This document shows positions 10,254-17,932 of a DNA stretch of 64,000 nucleotides, piece after piece (the first letter of the stretch is position 1; each line of letters opens with the position of its first letter). Both the position numbers and the translations under genes were made by a program. This DNA is from Novosphingobium olei. GTDB lineage: Bacteria > Pseudomonadota > Alphaproteobacteria > Sphingomonadales > Sphingomonadaceae. The notes under the pieces are model-generated. The model had not been told where the DNA came from. It worked only from the letters and a program-made list of their open reading frames with translations, and did no database searches. The stretch is from positions 341,876-405,875 of the forward strand of contig NZ_JABBGM010000004.1 in NCBI RefSeq assembly GCF_012927405.1, written 5' to 3'.

Positions 10254-10624
10254 AAAAATCCCTGATAATTGCGTCGAGCCTTGCCCTGGTGGCTTCGCTC
10301 GCCGCCTGTAAGAAGGAAGCCGAAGCGCCGAAACCCGCTGAGAGTGCTGCCGCAAATGCTGGCAGCATGTCCGACATGCCGATGGCCATGGAGATGAAGC
10401 ATGGCAAGGGTGTCGGGACTGTGACCGAGATCGACGCGGCCAAGGGCATGGTGACGCTGGATCACGGCGAGATCGCGGAACTCCAGTGGCCCGCCATGAA
10501 AATGGGATTTGCCATCAAGCCGGATCTGCTCTCTGGCATCAAGGTCGGTGACAAGGTGAGCTTCGAGATCGACTGGGATGGCAAGGCCGGGACAGTCACG
10601 AAAATTGAGAATGCCTCGAAGTGA
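10250..10624 (+). CDS. cusF: CusF-like periplasmic copper-binding lipoprotein
   Basis: A 124-residue protein with a lipoprotein signal (lipobox LAAC before KKEAEA) and a CusF-type OB-fold domain. The metal site is visible as [17 protein letters not shown]: one His, the cation-pi Trp and two Met, as in CusF. It would hand Cu(I)/Ag(I) to the pump in the periplasm; the lipid anchor is a difference from E. coli CusF. The start is a GTG overlapping the cusA stop. A longer frame from 9854 is a shadow of cusA. Confidence 0.9.
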   Translation: MKKSLIIASSLALVASLAACKKEAEAPKPAESAAANAGSMSDMPMAMEMKHGKGVGTVTEIDAAKGMVTLDHGEIAELQWPAMKMGFAIKPDLLSGIKVGDKVSFEIDWDGKAGTVTKIENASK

Positions 10625-10632
10625 GCTGAGCA

Positions 10633-10668
10633 AGCCAGCGCAAGCCCTAGATGGATCCTGGGCTGGCT
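10633..10668. terminator. Possible terminator hairpin after the efflux operon
   Basis: Inverted repeat AGCCAGC / GCTGGCT with a nested AAGCCC / GGGCT arm. It lies 9 bases after the cusF-like stop and marks the end of the copper cargo. No T tract follows, so strength is uncertain. Confidence 0.35.
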
Positions 10669-10699
10669 CTGCCCGCCCTTGATCGGCGTAGCGGCATTT

Positions 10700-10828
10700 T
10701 CAGAGCTGCACGATTTCCCCGTCTCCCTGAGTGAATTCAGTAGGTTTGCGGTCGAGCAAGTCCAACACGACTTCAGCCTGACGGTATAGTTTCGTACCCT
10801 TCGGCGTTACGAAGATCGGGCAGTCCAC
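10700..10828 (-). CDS. Possible small ORF or C-terminal gene remnant
   Basis: A minus-strand frame of 42 codons from a GTG at 10828 to a TGA at 10700. The translation is protein-like (VDCPIFVTPKGTKLYRQAEV ... LDLLDRKPTE), but there is no ATG, and an in-frame stop lies a short distance upstream of the GTG. A GGAGG lies about 15 bases before the GTG. It could be a short real gene or the tail of a gene cut when the Gabija-type module was inserted. I do not recognise it. Confidence 0.25.
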   Translation of the reverse strand: MDCPIFVTPKGTKLYRQAEVVLDLLDRKPTEFTQGDGEIVQL

Positions 10829-10909
10829 AGGATCGGATGACGCCTCCGCGATAGTGGGCTAATGTTCGTAAGCGCAACTGGGATAGACAATTTGCGCTAG
10901 GGGGACACC

Positions 10910-12742
10910 GTGAAGATCTATTCCGTTGCGATCGAGAATTTCCGCGGCATCCGCTTGACCAAACTGGTACTGCCCGACCATGCCGTACTGATCGGTGATA
11001 ATAACACCGGCAAGTCGACGGTCCTCGAAGCCATTGATCTTGCATTGGGTCCTGATCGACTGAGCCGCCGGCCACCAGTCGACGAGCATGATTTCTATGG
11101 GGGCAAGTATCTTGCAGCCGTTGCCACACAGGAGGCAGAGGTAGAGGGCGAGGCCGCTGGAGCAGCGCTAGTAGAACCGGCAGATGCGCCAAAGATCACT
11201 GTCGAAGTAGTCATCACCGACCTTTCCGAGGAGCAACAGGCGCGGTTTGGCGGGAGCATTGAATGGCTCGACGTTGTATCCGGCGCTTTCTATACTGACG
11301 AAAATCCGGCGGGTGTCGATGCCTCGAATATTAGAGCGGCGCTTCGGGTCACCTTTCTCGGCTCATATGATCCCGATGAGGACGATTTCGTCGGCAAGAC
11401 CTATTATTCGCGGAGTTTGACGGAGGAAGAGACACCAACGCCCTTCTCGAAGAAGGACAAACAACACTGCGGTTTCCTCTTCCTGCGCTCGTTAAGAACT
11501 GGATCACGGGCGCTGAGCCTTGAGCATGGAAGCCTGCTCGATATCATCCTGCGGCTGAAGGAGATTCGGCCGCAGATGTGGGAAGGCACGATCGGGACGC
11601 TCGCCGCGTTCGACGTGGCGAGCGACCCAGCGATCGGGATTTCCGGGGTTCTCGAAAGCATCGACAAGTCTCTGAAAAAGTATGTCCCGCGTGAGTGGGG
11701 CGTGAAGCCCCATCTCAAGGTCTCAAATTTAACCCGGGAGCATCTCCGTAAGGTCGTGACCGCTTTCATCGCGACAGGGGATGGCGACCACGCTGCACCA
11801 TTCTATCGACAGGGAACAGGGACGATCAATATGCTCGTCCTGGCAATGCTCTCGCAGATCGCCGAGGATAAGCAGAACGTCATTTTCGCGATGGAGGAGG
11901 TCGAGACAGCGATCCCGCCATATGCTCAGAAGCGCATTGTCCACGAGCTGCGCAAGCTCGCTGCCCAGTCAATCGTTACATCGCACTCGCCCTACGTCCT
12001 CGAGGAGTTCAAGCTCGATGAGACGGTGATCCTGTCGCGATCGAACGATGGCGTCCTATCGCACGCCGAGATTGCTCTCCCCGATAGCGTCAAGCACAAG
12101 CGCTATCGTCAGGAATTCCGCACGCGCTTTTGCGAGGGCCTGCTGTCACGGCGGGTGCTCATCGCAGAAGGCGCGACCGAGGCAAGTGCGTTCCCAGTCG
12201 CGGCGCGACGGCTGTCGGAGCTGAACCCGGCCGTTTATGCTTCGCTGGAGGCGCTCGGCATCTGCGTAATCGACGCTGGCACTGAGACCCAAATCGCGGA
12301 CCTCGCCGGCCTCTATAAGGGGCTCGGAAAGCGGACGTTCGGGCTGTGTGACAAGCAGACTGATCCCGCGAAGGCGGACATTGAGGCGCAGGTCGAGCGC
12401 CTTTTCATGCACGAAGAAAAGGGGATCGAGGATCTCATCCTGAAGAACACGACCCAAGCCGCCCTTGAGCGATTCGCCGATGCGCTTGATTGGCCGCCGC
12501 ATCTGGCCGCGAAATTTCCCGATCCAAAAGCCAACGCGATTGCAGCTCTGAAGGAATATTTCGGGTGGTCGAAGGGCAACTGGGGGATCGCTGATTTCCT
12601 GGCCCAGTGCACGGAAGCTGAGATACCGACGTGGATTCGGGATGCATGCATCTCGCTCAAGGCCATCTGCGATCCGCCGCCAATGCCGCCTGCGCCTCCC
12701 CCGGGGGACGGAGTGGAAGCCAACGCTGAGCCTGTCGAATAG
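10910..12742 (+). CDS. gajA: OLD-family ATPase/TOPRIM nuclease (GajA-like)
   Basis: Defence nuclease of the OLD family paired with a UvrD-like helicase, the arrangement of Gabija, in which the GajA ATPase domain controls a TOPRIM DNA-nicking domain. N-terminal Walker A is IGDNNTGKST (residues 28-37), the Walker B-like stretch NVIFAMEEVE is near residue 325, and the H-loop TSHSPY near 357. TOPRIM residues follow: the acidic IAEGATE near 418 and a CDKQTD acidic pair near 479. The GTG start has an AGGGGGACACC leader. It is 610 residues, slightly longer than the best-known GajA. A stand-alone OLD nuclease is the alternative, but the helicase partner 8 bases downstream argues for Gabija. Confidence 0.8.
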   Translation: MKIYSVAIENFRGIRLTKLVLPDHAVLIGDNNTGKSTVLEAIDLALGPDRLSRRPPVDEHDFYGGKYLAAVATQEAEVEGEAAGAALVEPADAPKITVEVVITDLSEEQQARFGGSIEWLDVVSGAFYTDENPAGVDASNIRAALRVTFLGSYDPDEDDFVGKTYYSRSLTEEETPTPFSKKDKQHCGFLFLRSLRTGSRALSLEHGSLLDIILRLKEIRPQMWEGTIGTLAAFDVASDPAIGISGVLESIDKSLKKYVPREWGVKPHLKVSNLTREHLRKVVTAFIATGDGDHAAPFYRQGTGTINMLVLAMLSQIAEDKQNVIFAMEEVETAIPPYAQKRIVHELRKLAAQSIVTSHSPYVLEEFKLDETVILSRSNDGVLSHAEIALPDSVKHKRYRQEFRTRFCEGLLSRRVLIAEGATEASAFPVAARRLSELNPAVYASLEALGICVIDAGTETQIADLAGLYKGLGKRTFGLCDKQTDPAKADIEAQVERLFMHEEKGIEDLILKNTTQAALERFADALDWPPHLAAKFPDPKANAIAALKEYFGWSKGNWGIADFLAQCTEAEIPTWIRDACISLKAICDPPPMPPAPPPGDGVEANAEPVE

Positions 12743-12750
12743 AGGGCGCA

Positions 12751-14577
12751 ATGGTCGATCTGACGGAAGCTCAGAAGGACGTCTTGAAGGCCGACGGGCA
12801 CCAGCTTGTCGTTGGCGGGCCGGGTTCTGGGAAGACCATGGTTTCGATCCTTAAAGCGGCGAACATCTCTCGTGAAACGCTCAGGCCAGGGCAACGCATT
12901 CTCTTCCTGAGCTTTGCGCGCGCGACTGTATCTCGCGTGTTCGAGGCCATCGACGAGGAGCAGTCGGTTACGAAGGAAGTGAAAAAGAGGATCGAGGTCG
13001 ATACCTACCACTCCTTCTTCTGGCGCATCCTCAAAGCCCACGGATACCTCGTCGGATTTCCCCGTAGGATGACAATTCTGACGCCACCGAATGAGGCGAT
13101 CGCGTTGTCGGCCATCCGAAGCGGCTTTAAGTCCAATTCCAAACTATCTGACGATGAAAAGGCGCAAAAAGCTGCTCTTGAAGTCGCTGAGCGCATGCGA
13201 CTGGCGACCGAGGAGGGCAAAGTATGCTTCGATCTATTTGCGGAGCGCGTTGCCATCCTCCTTCATGGCTCCGCAAAGGTCCGCGAGCTGATCTCGACGA
13301 TGTACCCATTCATCATCTTGGACGAATTTCAGGACACCAGCGCCGAGCAATGGCGCGCAGTCGAGGCGATTGGAAAGAGCAGTACGCTCATCGCGCTGGC
13401 CGACCCCGAGCAGCGCATCTTTGATTTCATCGGTGCTGATCCGAAGCGCCTCGACCACTTCAAGGACGCATTCAAGCCGTCCACCCACGATCTTGCTGGG
13501 GAGAACCATCGGAGCAAGGGAACGGATATTACCCATTTCGGGAACGACCTTTTAACAGGCAAATTTCGGCAAGAGCCCTATCAGGGTATCGATTATGAGG
13601 GGTTCGCTTCAAATCCCAACCAAGCCTTTGCCTCGTTGGTCGCCCAGGTCTTGAAGGCTAGGAAGCGGCTCATCGAATCCGGCCATCGAGACTGGTCGCT
13701 CGCGATCCTCGTTCCCACGAAGCGGATGACCCGACTCGTTTCTGACAACCTTTGCGAACCCTTCGGCAACGTGCCGCCAATAGCGCACACAGCGGCTGTC
13801 GATATGGAGGGGCCGATCCTGGCGGCAGAGGTCATCGCATTCCTGCTCCAGAAGCGCGATCATGACAGCTGCTTCGACGAGTTCGTCGACGTCCTTTGCA
13901 GCTTCTTCCACGGGCGAGGCGGGGCGGTGCCGACCAAAGGTGATCTGACTGAAGCTGCTCGCTTCCGGGCCGCTTTGGCGAAGTGGAACGACTGCGTCGC
14001 GAAAGGCAAGCCTGCGGCGGCGAATAGCGTCCTCCAAGCCACGTTTGCGGTTCATCAGGCCGTTGCGGCAGTGAAGCTTAGCGGCGACCCCAATGCTGAT
14101 TGGTTGGCGATACGAGCGGTCCTCGAGGGCGGAGGGTGTGCTCGCCTCGCCGAGATTGCCAAGGAAGTTCGAAATGTCCGCTTGCTGGAACGGGGGACCC
14201 AGCTCCGCCAAGGCCTATCTCAGGATTGGCGGAACTTCGGGGGCTATCGAAATGCCCTCGGGATCACGCGCCAAGCGTTCGTGCAGGAACATTTCGCGAC
14301 GGCGCAAAAGCCTGAGTCGGGCGTCGTTGTGATGAACATGCACAAAGCCAAGGGAAAGCAGTTTGATGAGGTCATCATATTCGAGGGATGGCCGAAGCGG
14401 GTGAAGGGCGAGATTGTCGGCAATCCCGACCGCATCGTTGGCGGCAATTACCGTGATGGCGCGATGACGCAGGCCCGACAGAATCTCCGAGTCAGCGTCA
14501 CCCGCGCAAAGGTTCGCACGACGATCATGTCCCCGAAGGACGACGTTTGCGTCTTGCTTATCCCCGAACCGGATTAA
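12751..14577 (+). CDS. gajB: UvrD/Rep-like helicase (GajB-like)
   Basis: Superfamily 1A helicase that would partner the preceding OLD nuclease in an antiphage system. Walker A is VGGPGSGKTM (about residues 21-30), Walker B is LDEFQDTSAEQW (about 189), a Q/R motif GENHRSKGTD follows, and the C-terminal RecA fold has MHKAKGKQFDEVI and VSVTRAKVR (motif VI-like). Its 608 residues are longer than the roughly 500 of characterised GajB, mainly in the 2B-like insertion. The pair has lower GC and different codon preference by eye than the copper and transfer genes on either side, consistent with separate acquisition. Confidence 0.78.
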   Translation: MVDLTEAQKDVLKADGHQLVVGGPGSGKTMVSILKAANISRETLRPGQRILFLSFARATVSRVFEAIDEEQSVTKEVKKRIEVDTYHSFFWRILKAHGYLVGFPRRMTILTPPNEAIALSAIRSGFKSNSKLSDDEKAQKAALEVAERMRLATEEGKVCFDLFAERVAILLHGSAKVRELISTMYPFIILDEFQDTSAEQWRAVEAIGKSSTLIALADPEQRIFDFIGADPKRLDHFKDAFKPSTHDLAGENHRSKGTDITHFGNDLLTGKFRQEPYQGIDYEGFASNPNQAFASLVAQVLKARKRLIESGHRDWSLAILVPTKRMTRLVSDNLCEPFGNVPPIAHTAAVDMEGPILAAEVIAFLLQKRDHDSCFDEFVDVLCSFFHGRGGAVPTKGDLTEAARFRAALAKWNDCVAKGKPAAANSVLQATFAVHQAVAAVKLSGDPNADWLAIRAVLEGGGCARLAEIAKEVRNVRLLERGTQLRQGLSQDWRNFGGYRNALGITRQAFVQEHFATAQKPESGVVVMNMHKAKGKQFDEVIIFEGWPKRVKGEIVGNPDRIVGGNYRDGAMTQARQNLRVSVTRAKVRTTIMSPKDDVCVLLIPEPD

Positions 14578-14835
14578 CGGGCCGTCCCTTACTCATGTGT
14601 TGGAAAGCAGCCGGCTCGTCCTTCGGTCTCCGGAATGTGTGGCAACTTTCAAAAATTCGAAATGGTCTTCTGAATTGCTGAAACTGGGGCGAGAACGGTC
14701 AAAAAGGCAAAGTCGTACGATGAGCCACCCGAAGCAAGAGTTGCTCCTCGTTCAGAGCATTGGGATGGTGAGAATCTCGACGGGGATCGATGACTCATCC
14801 GCGCGACTAAGCGCGAGAATTCCGAATGGCACAGT
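14578..14835. other. Intergenic spacer between defence pair and AlpA gene
   Basis: No convincing gene. A plus-strand frame runs through it from 14597 but continues antisense through alpA and lacks a recognisable ribosome site or protein pattern. This is the junction between the Gabija-type cargo and the conserved transfer backbone, so it is a sensible place to look for an insertion scar; I see no clear direct repeat. Confidence 0.4.
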
Positions 14836-15090
14836 TCACGAATCTGTGCGGCCCGAATACTCCGCGATTGACTGGATCCAGTCGTTGATCTCCGCTTCCA
14901 CCCACACGGCGCATTTCGGGCCAAGCGATCGCGATTTCGGAAACCTGCCCTCGCTCATACGCTGATAAATGGCAGAGCGCTTCATTCCCACTCGCGCCAT
15001 CACCTCTGGCAAACGCAGGAGACGGGCAGGCAAAGTTGCCGCTTCCTCACAGGGGGAGGATGAGACTTTGTTCTGGGGAGCAGCCGTCAT
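14836..15090 (-). CDS. AlpA-family helix-turn-helix regulator
   Basis: An 84-residue AlpA/Excisionase-like DNA-binding protein. The core LLRLPEVMARVGMKRSAIYQ followed by RMSEGRFPKSRSLGPKCAVW and a terminal EINDWI helix is the standard AlpA pattern. Such proteins regulate integrases or accessory functions of mobile elements. It lies just downstream of, and on the same strand as, the XRE-like regulator, so both may form a short operon divergent from the transfer genes. The target is unknown. Confidence 0.85.
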   Translation of the reverse strand: MTAAPQNKVSSSPCEEAATLPARLLRLPEVMARVGMKRSAIYQRMSEGRFPKSRSLGPKCAVWVEAEINDWIQSIAEYSGRTDS

Positions 15091-15137
15091 TGTTCATTCC
15101 TGTCTTGGTAAAGCTCGGTCCCCTCCGAGGCTTCGGA

Positions 15138-15599
15138 TCATCGTGGCAACGACATCGCTATGTCACGGTTGGCAAAGTCGTCGATGTGCTTGGCCAGCAT
15201 GCGCGCGACGAGCTGTGAAGTGCCATTCGCCCAGCGTGGCCTCAAATCCGCGACCCTGCGACCTAAGGTTCGATCAAGGTGGCCCGGCAAGGCGCTGAAG
15301 AATTCCTCGAGAAACTCGCCCATCTCGCTGCGCATCCACTCGCACGCCAAATCTTCTTGCCCGGCGAGGGCGAGGATCATGCTGGCGCGGGGGAAAGCCC
15401 CGCAAACGACGAGAATGCAAGCGGCTTCATCAAGCCCTATCGGCCGTTCGCCGCGCATGACCCGCAGCAATGTCTCCCTGTGCATGCCGACCTCGCGGGC
15501 GACCTGGTGTTTCGGTTTGTCAGCCGCTTCAACAGCGTGAGCGAGGATGCGTGCGAGGCTGTGATTAGCCTGGCCGGTCGTTGATGGGGTTGGGTGCAT
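15138..15599 (-). CDS. XRE-like regulator divergent from the tra operon
   Basis: A 153-residue protein with a helix-turn-helix near residues 28-55 (KHQVAREVGMHRETLLRVMRGERPIGLDEAACI) resembling XRE/Cro DNA-binding proteins; the rest is a helical domain without a recognised name. It is divergently placed from traA with about 350 bases between them, the usual position for a regulator of the transfer operon. A role as tra repressor or activator is inferred from position. Confidence 0.7.
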   Translation of the reverse strand: MHPTPSTTGQANHSLARILAHAVEAADKPKHQVAREVGMHRETLLRVMRGERPIGLDEAACILVVCGAFPRASMILALAGQEDLACEWMRSEMGEFLEEFFSALPGHLDRTLGRRVADLRPRWANGTSQLVARMLAKHIDDFANRDIAMSLPR

Positions 15600-15947
15600 G
15601 GCCGATTCTCCTCATTGGCAGGGATGAGTCGCAGCCATATCCCGTTCCCCCGCATGTAGGAAAATGAAAAGAACATATACGGAACTTCTCGTTTGTAGGC
15701 GAATCATTCCCAGACGATGAGTCGCCGGAGATCGTCGACGCAGATGACGGACTTCGTCGCCAGAACATTCCACATATTCCGCCATTTGATGCGGTAATCA
15801 CCGGCAGTGCTGATTTGATCTGTCCGCATCAGTCCGCGTTCCGGGCGTTTGCACCTCCCGATCTTTCCTACACCGATTTCCTAGATGCATGTGGAAGGCA
15901 CAGCGAACGAAAGGACGCTGTGTTCCCCCCTCCAGACGGAGCTCCAT
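15600..15947. promoter_or_regulatory. Divergent control region of the transfer operon
   Basis: About 350 bases without a convincing gene (a 78-codon minus-strand frame at 15565-15801 is Ser/Pro-rich and unconvincing). It must hold the promoters for the XRE-like gene and for traA. It contains TTTCCTA at 15864-15870 and TTTCCTAG at 15877-15884, 13 bases apart. The second lies in ATTTCCTAGATGCATG (15876-15891), which matches 15 of 16 bases at the S24 repressor's own operator (47514-47529). AGGAA and AT-richer sequence lies near 15658-15690. Confidence 0.55.
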
Positions 15948-16277
15948 ATGCAGTCCCTCACCCTCCCCCGGCGCATCGGCGCGAACGGCTTTGGCAAGGC
16001 CGTCAACTTTGCCATCCCGGTCGCGCTCGCCGCTCTTGCCGCGAGCGCAGCTTACGCAGGCGCCGACACGACGTTCACCCCGGCACTGACCAAGTTCACC
16101 GACTTTCTCGAAGGCTCGGGCGGCAAGATCATCACCGTGCTCAGTCTCGCCGGCGGTCTCATCGGCCTCGCCTCGGGCCGGTTCTCGCTCGGACAGGTCG
16201 CGGTTCCGGTCGGCGTCGGCATCGGCGTCGGCACGGGTGTCCCGATCGTCACTTCGGTCGTGACCGCGGTCATCTGA
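15948..16277 (+). CDS. traA: TraA-like pilin precursor
   Basis: Major subunit of the F-type conjugative pilus. 109 residues with a long, basic leader and hydrophobic export segment ending SAAYAGADTT, then a short loop and two hydrophobic helices (ITVLSLAGGLIGLAS and VAVPVGVGIGVGTG), the architecture of TraA pilins. First gene of the transfer operon. I chose the ATG at 15948, preceded by CGGAGCTCCAT; the in-frame ATG at 15885 would add 21 residues and overlap the putative regulatory site. Confidence 0.8.
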   Translation: MQSLTLPRRIGANGFGKAVNFAIPVALAALAASAAYAGADTTFTPALTKFTDFLEGSGGKIITVLSLAGGLIGLASGRFSLGQVAVPVGVGIGVGTGVPIVTSVVTAVI

Positions 16278-16304
16278 CGGTCGGGCACGGGAAGGCGCGT
16301 CTTC

Positions 16305-16592
16305 ATGGCGGACCCATACATCATTCCTCGTCGGCTCGACGACCCGGAGCTCATCGGCTTCTGGACCATCGACGAGTTCGCCGGGATGATCGTCCCCTTC
16401 ACCTGGGGGATCCTCAGCCAGCATATCTTCATCGGCATCGTTGTCGCCTTCGGCGCCTGGTTCGCGCTGCGAAAGGCAAAAGCAGGACGCGCCAGCTCCT
16501 GGGTAGCCCATGCCGCATATTGGTATCTGCCGGCCGGATTTCTGGGTCTCAGGTCGACGCCGCCTTCCCACTGCCGTCTGCTTGCCGGTTGA
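16305..16592 (+). CDS. traL: TraL, pilus assembly protein
   Basis: A 95-residue TraL of the F-type secretion channel. It begins with the family pattern YIIPRRLDDPELIGFWTIDE, has one or two membrane segments (IVPFTWGILS, FIGIVVAFGAWFAL) and ends with the typical YWYLPAG ... STPPSHCRLLAG. TraL is an inner-membrane component of the pilus machine. It lies 27 bases after traA and directly before traE, the canonical order. Confidence 0.92.
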   Translation: MADPYIIPRRLDDPELIGFWTIDEFAGMIVPFTWGILSQHIFIGIVVAFGAWFALRKAKAGRASSWVAHAAYWYLPAGFLGLRSTPPSHCRLLAG

Positions 16593-16604
16593 GGGGAGAA
16601 ACCC

Positions 16605-17177
16605 ATGTTTGCCGACATTTCACACGAGCGCCAGCAATCGCTGCTGCGCCAGCGTAATCTCCTGGCCTTGACCAGCACGGGACTTGGGTTTGCCTTGGTC
16701 ATCGCGACCAGCCTTGCCGCGACCCGCGACCGCGAGGTCGTGCTGCTTCCGACGTTGCCCAAGCAACTGACCGTGACCAGCGCCGGCGTGCAGGCCGAAT
16801 ATCTCGAGCTCGTCACCCGTGACACCGCGCTCATTCTCCTGAACCGGAGCCCAGAAGGCCTCGACTATTGGATGAACGAAATCCTGAAGCTTGCCGATCC
16901 GGCCAGCTACGGGGGTCTCAAGGCTGACCTCGTTCGCATCGTCGAGGAGCAGCGCGGTTCGGATGTCACCCAGGCGTTCGTCATTCGCTCGATGAAGGTG
17001 GACCCGAAGGGACTGACGTCGGACGTGACTGGCACGCTCAAGACGTTTGTTGGCGCTCAGGTCATCGCCAGCGACGAGCGCCGCTTCCGCTTCAACTGGA
17101 CCTACCGAGGACTGCGCCTCGCGCTGTCGGGTTTCGTCCAACTCCCCAACCAAGACAAAGCCAAGGAGGCCCAGTGA
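16605..17177 (+). CDS. traE: TraE, inner-membrane channel protein
   Basis: A 190-residue TraE of the type F conjugation channel (VirB8-like role). It has an N-terminal membrane segment (about residues 17-35, LALTSTGLGFALVIATSLAA) and a soluble periplasmic domain. GAGGGGAGAAACCC before the ATG is a strong ribosome site. The stop overlaps the next gene as TGATG. Length and order (after traL, before traK) match F-type operons. Confidence 0.92.
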   Translation: MFADISHERQQSLLRQRNLLALTSTGLGFALVIATSLAATRDREVVLLPTLPKQLTVTSAGVQAEYLELVTRDTALILLNRSPEGLDYWMNEILKLADPASYGGLKADLVRIVEEQRGSDVTQAFVIRSMKVDPKGLTSDVTGTLKTFVGAQVIASDERRFRFNWTYRGLRLALSGFVQLPNQDKAKEAQ

Positions 17178-17932
17178 TGGCTTACCGAACCCAGAGGCGT
17201 GCGCGAGCCGCCCTGCATGGTCTTGCGGCGATCGCCGCATGCGTCGCCGGGCCGGCCTTCGCCGACCAGTTCAAGCAAGCCGCCGATGGCGCTGGCATCG
17301 AGTGCGTGGTCTCGGCCCGCGAACTCACGCGCTTCGCCCTGGTCGACGATCAGTTCGCCAGCGTGTCGAAGATATCGACGGGCACACCGTACAACGACTT
17401 CGCGGTCACCAACGAACCGCTGCGCGGCGACATCTACGTATCGGTCCCAGAGACCTACGCGGCGAGGTCAATCAGCTTCTTTGCCACGACCAAGAAGGGA
17501 TTCGTCTACAAGATTGCCTGCCAGGTCGAGAGCATCCCTGCGGCTCAGGTTTTCATCACCAATCCGTCAATCGCCAAGAATGACGCGGCCCGCTGGGAAG
17601 CCGAGACCCCGCTCGCCACGAGCGCGGTTCGCCTTGTCCAGGCGATGGCCAACGATCGGACCATCGAAGGCTTCGAGGTACGGCAGTCCTCGGCCGTGCC
17701 CGCCCGCATCGGCGACATCGAGGTCCAGCTCGTCGCCGACTATCGGGGCGCCAGCCTCGCCGGGAAGGTCATCCGGGTCACCAACCGCGGATCCAAACGG
17801 CTGAACCTCTCCGAGCGCGACCTTGCGCCGAAGGACAGCCTGGCCGTCTCGATCGCCAATCCGGCGCTCGACCCCGGCTCCAGCACGACCGCCTTCGTGG
17901 TCGGCATGAACGGGGAGAGCAGCCATGACTGA
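17177..17932 (+). CDS. traK: TraK, outer-membrane-complex secretin-like protein
   Basis: A 251-residue periplasmic protein with a signal peptide (HGLAAIAACVAGPAFA). TraK is the VirB9-like part of the outer-membrane core complex and interacts with TraV and TraB. The ATG at 17177 overlaps the traE stop and has AAGGAGG at a good distance; the GTG one codon upstream is less likely. The stop lies inside the start of traB, as in a coupled operon. Confidence 0.9.
   Translation: MAYRTQRRARAALHGLAAIAACVAGPAFADQFKQAADGAGIECVVSARELTRFALVDDQFASVSKISTGTPYNDFAVTNEPLRGDIYVSVPETYAARSISFFATTKKGFVYKIACQVESIPAAQVFITNPSIAKNDAARWEAETPLATSAVRLVQAMANDRTIEGFEVRQSSAVPARIGDIEVQLVADYRGASLAGKVIRVTNRGSKRLNLSERDLAPKDSLAVSIANPALDPGSSTTAFVVGMNGESSHD

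Noticed and set aside
14597..14965. Plus-strand frame after the Gabija-type pair
   Set aside because: Overlaps alpA antisense; no ribosome site or protein pattern.
15565..15801. 78-codon minus-strand frame
   Set aside because: Low-complexity Ser/Pro/Gly sequence in the divergent promoter region; overlaps the XRE gene start.
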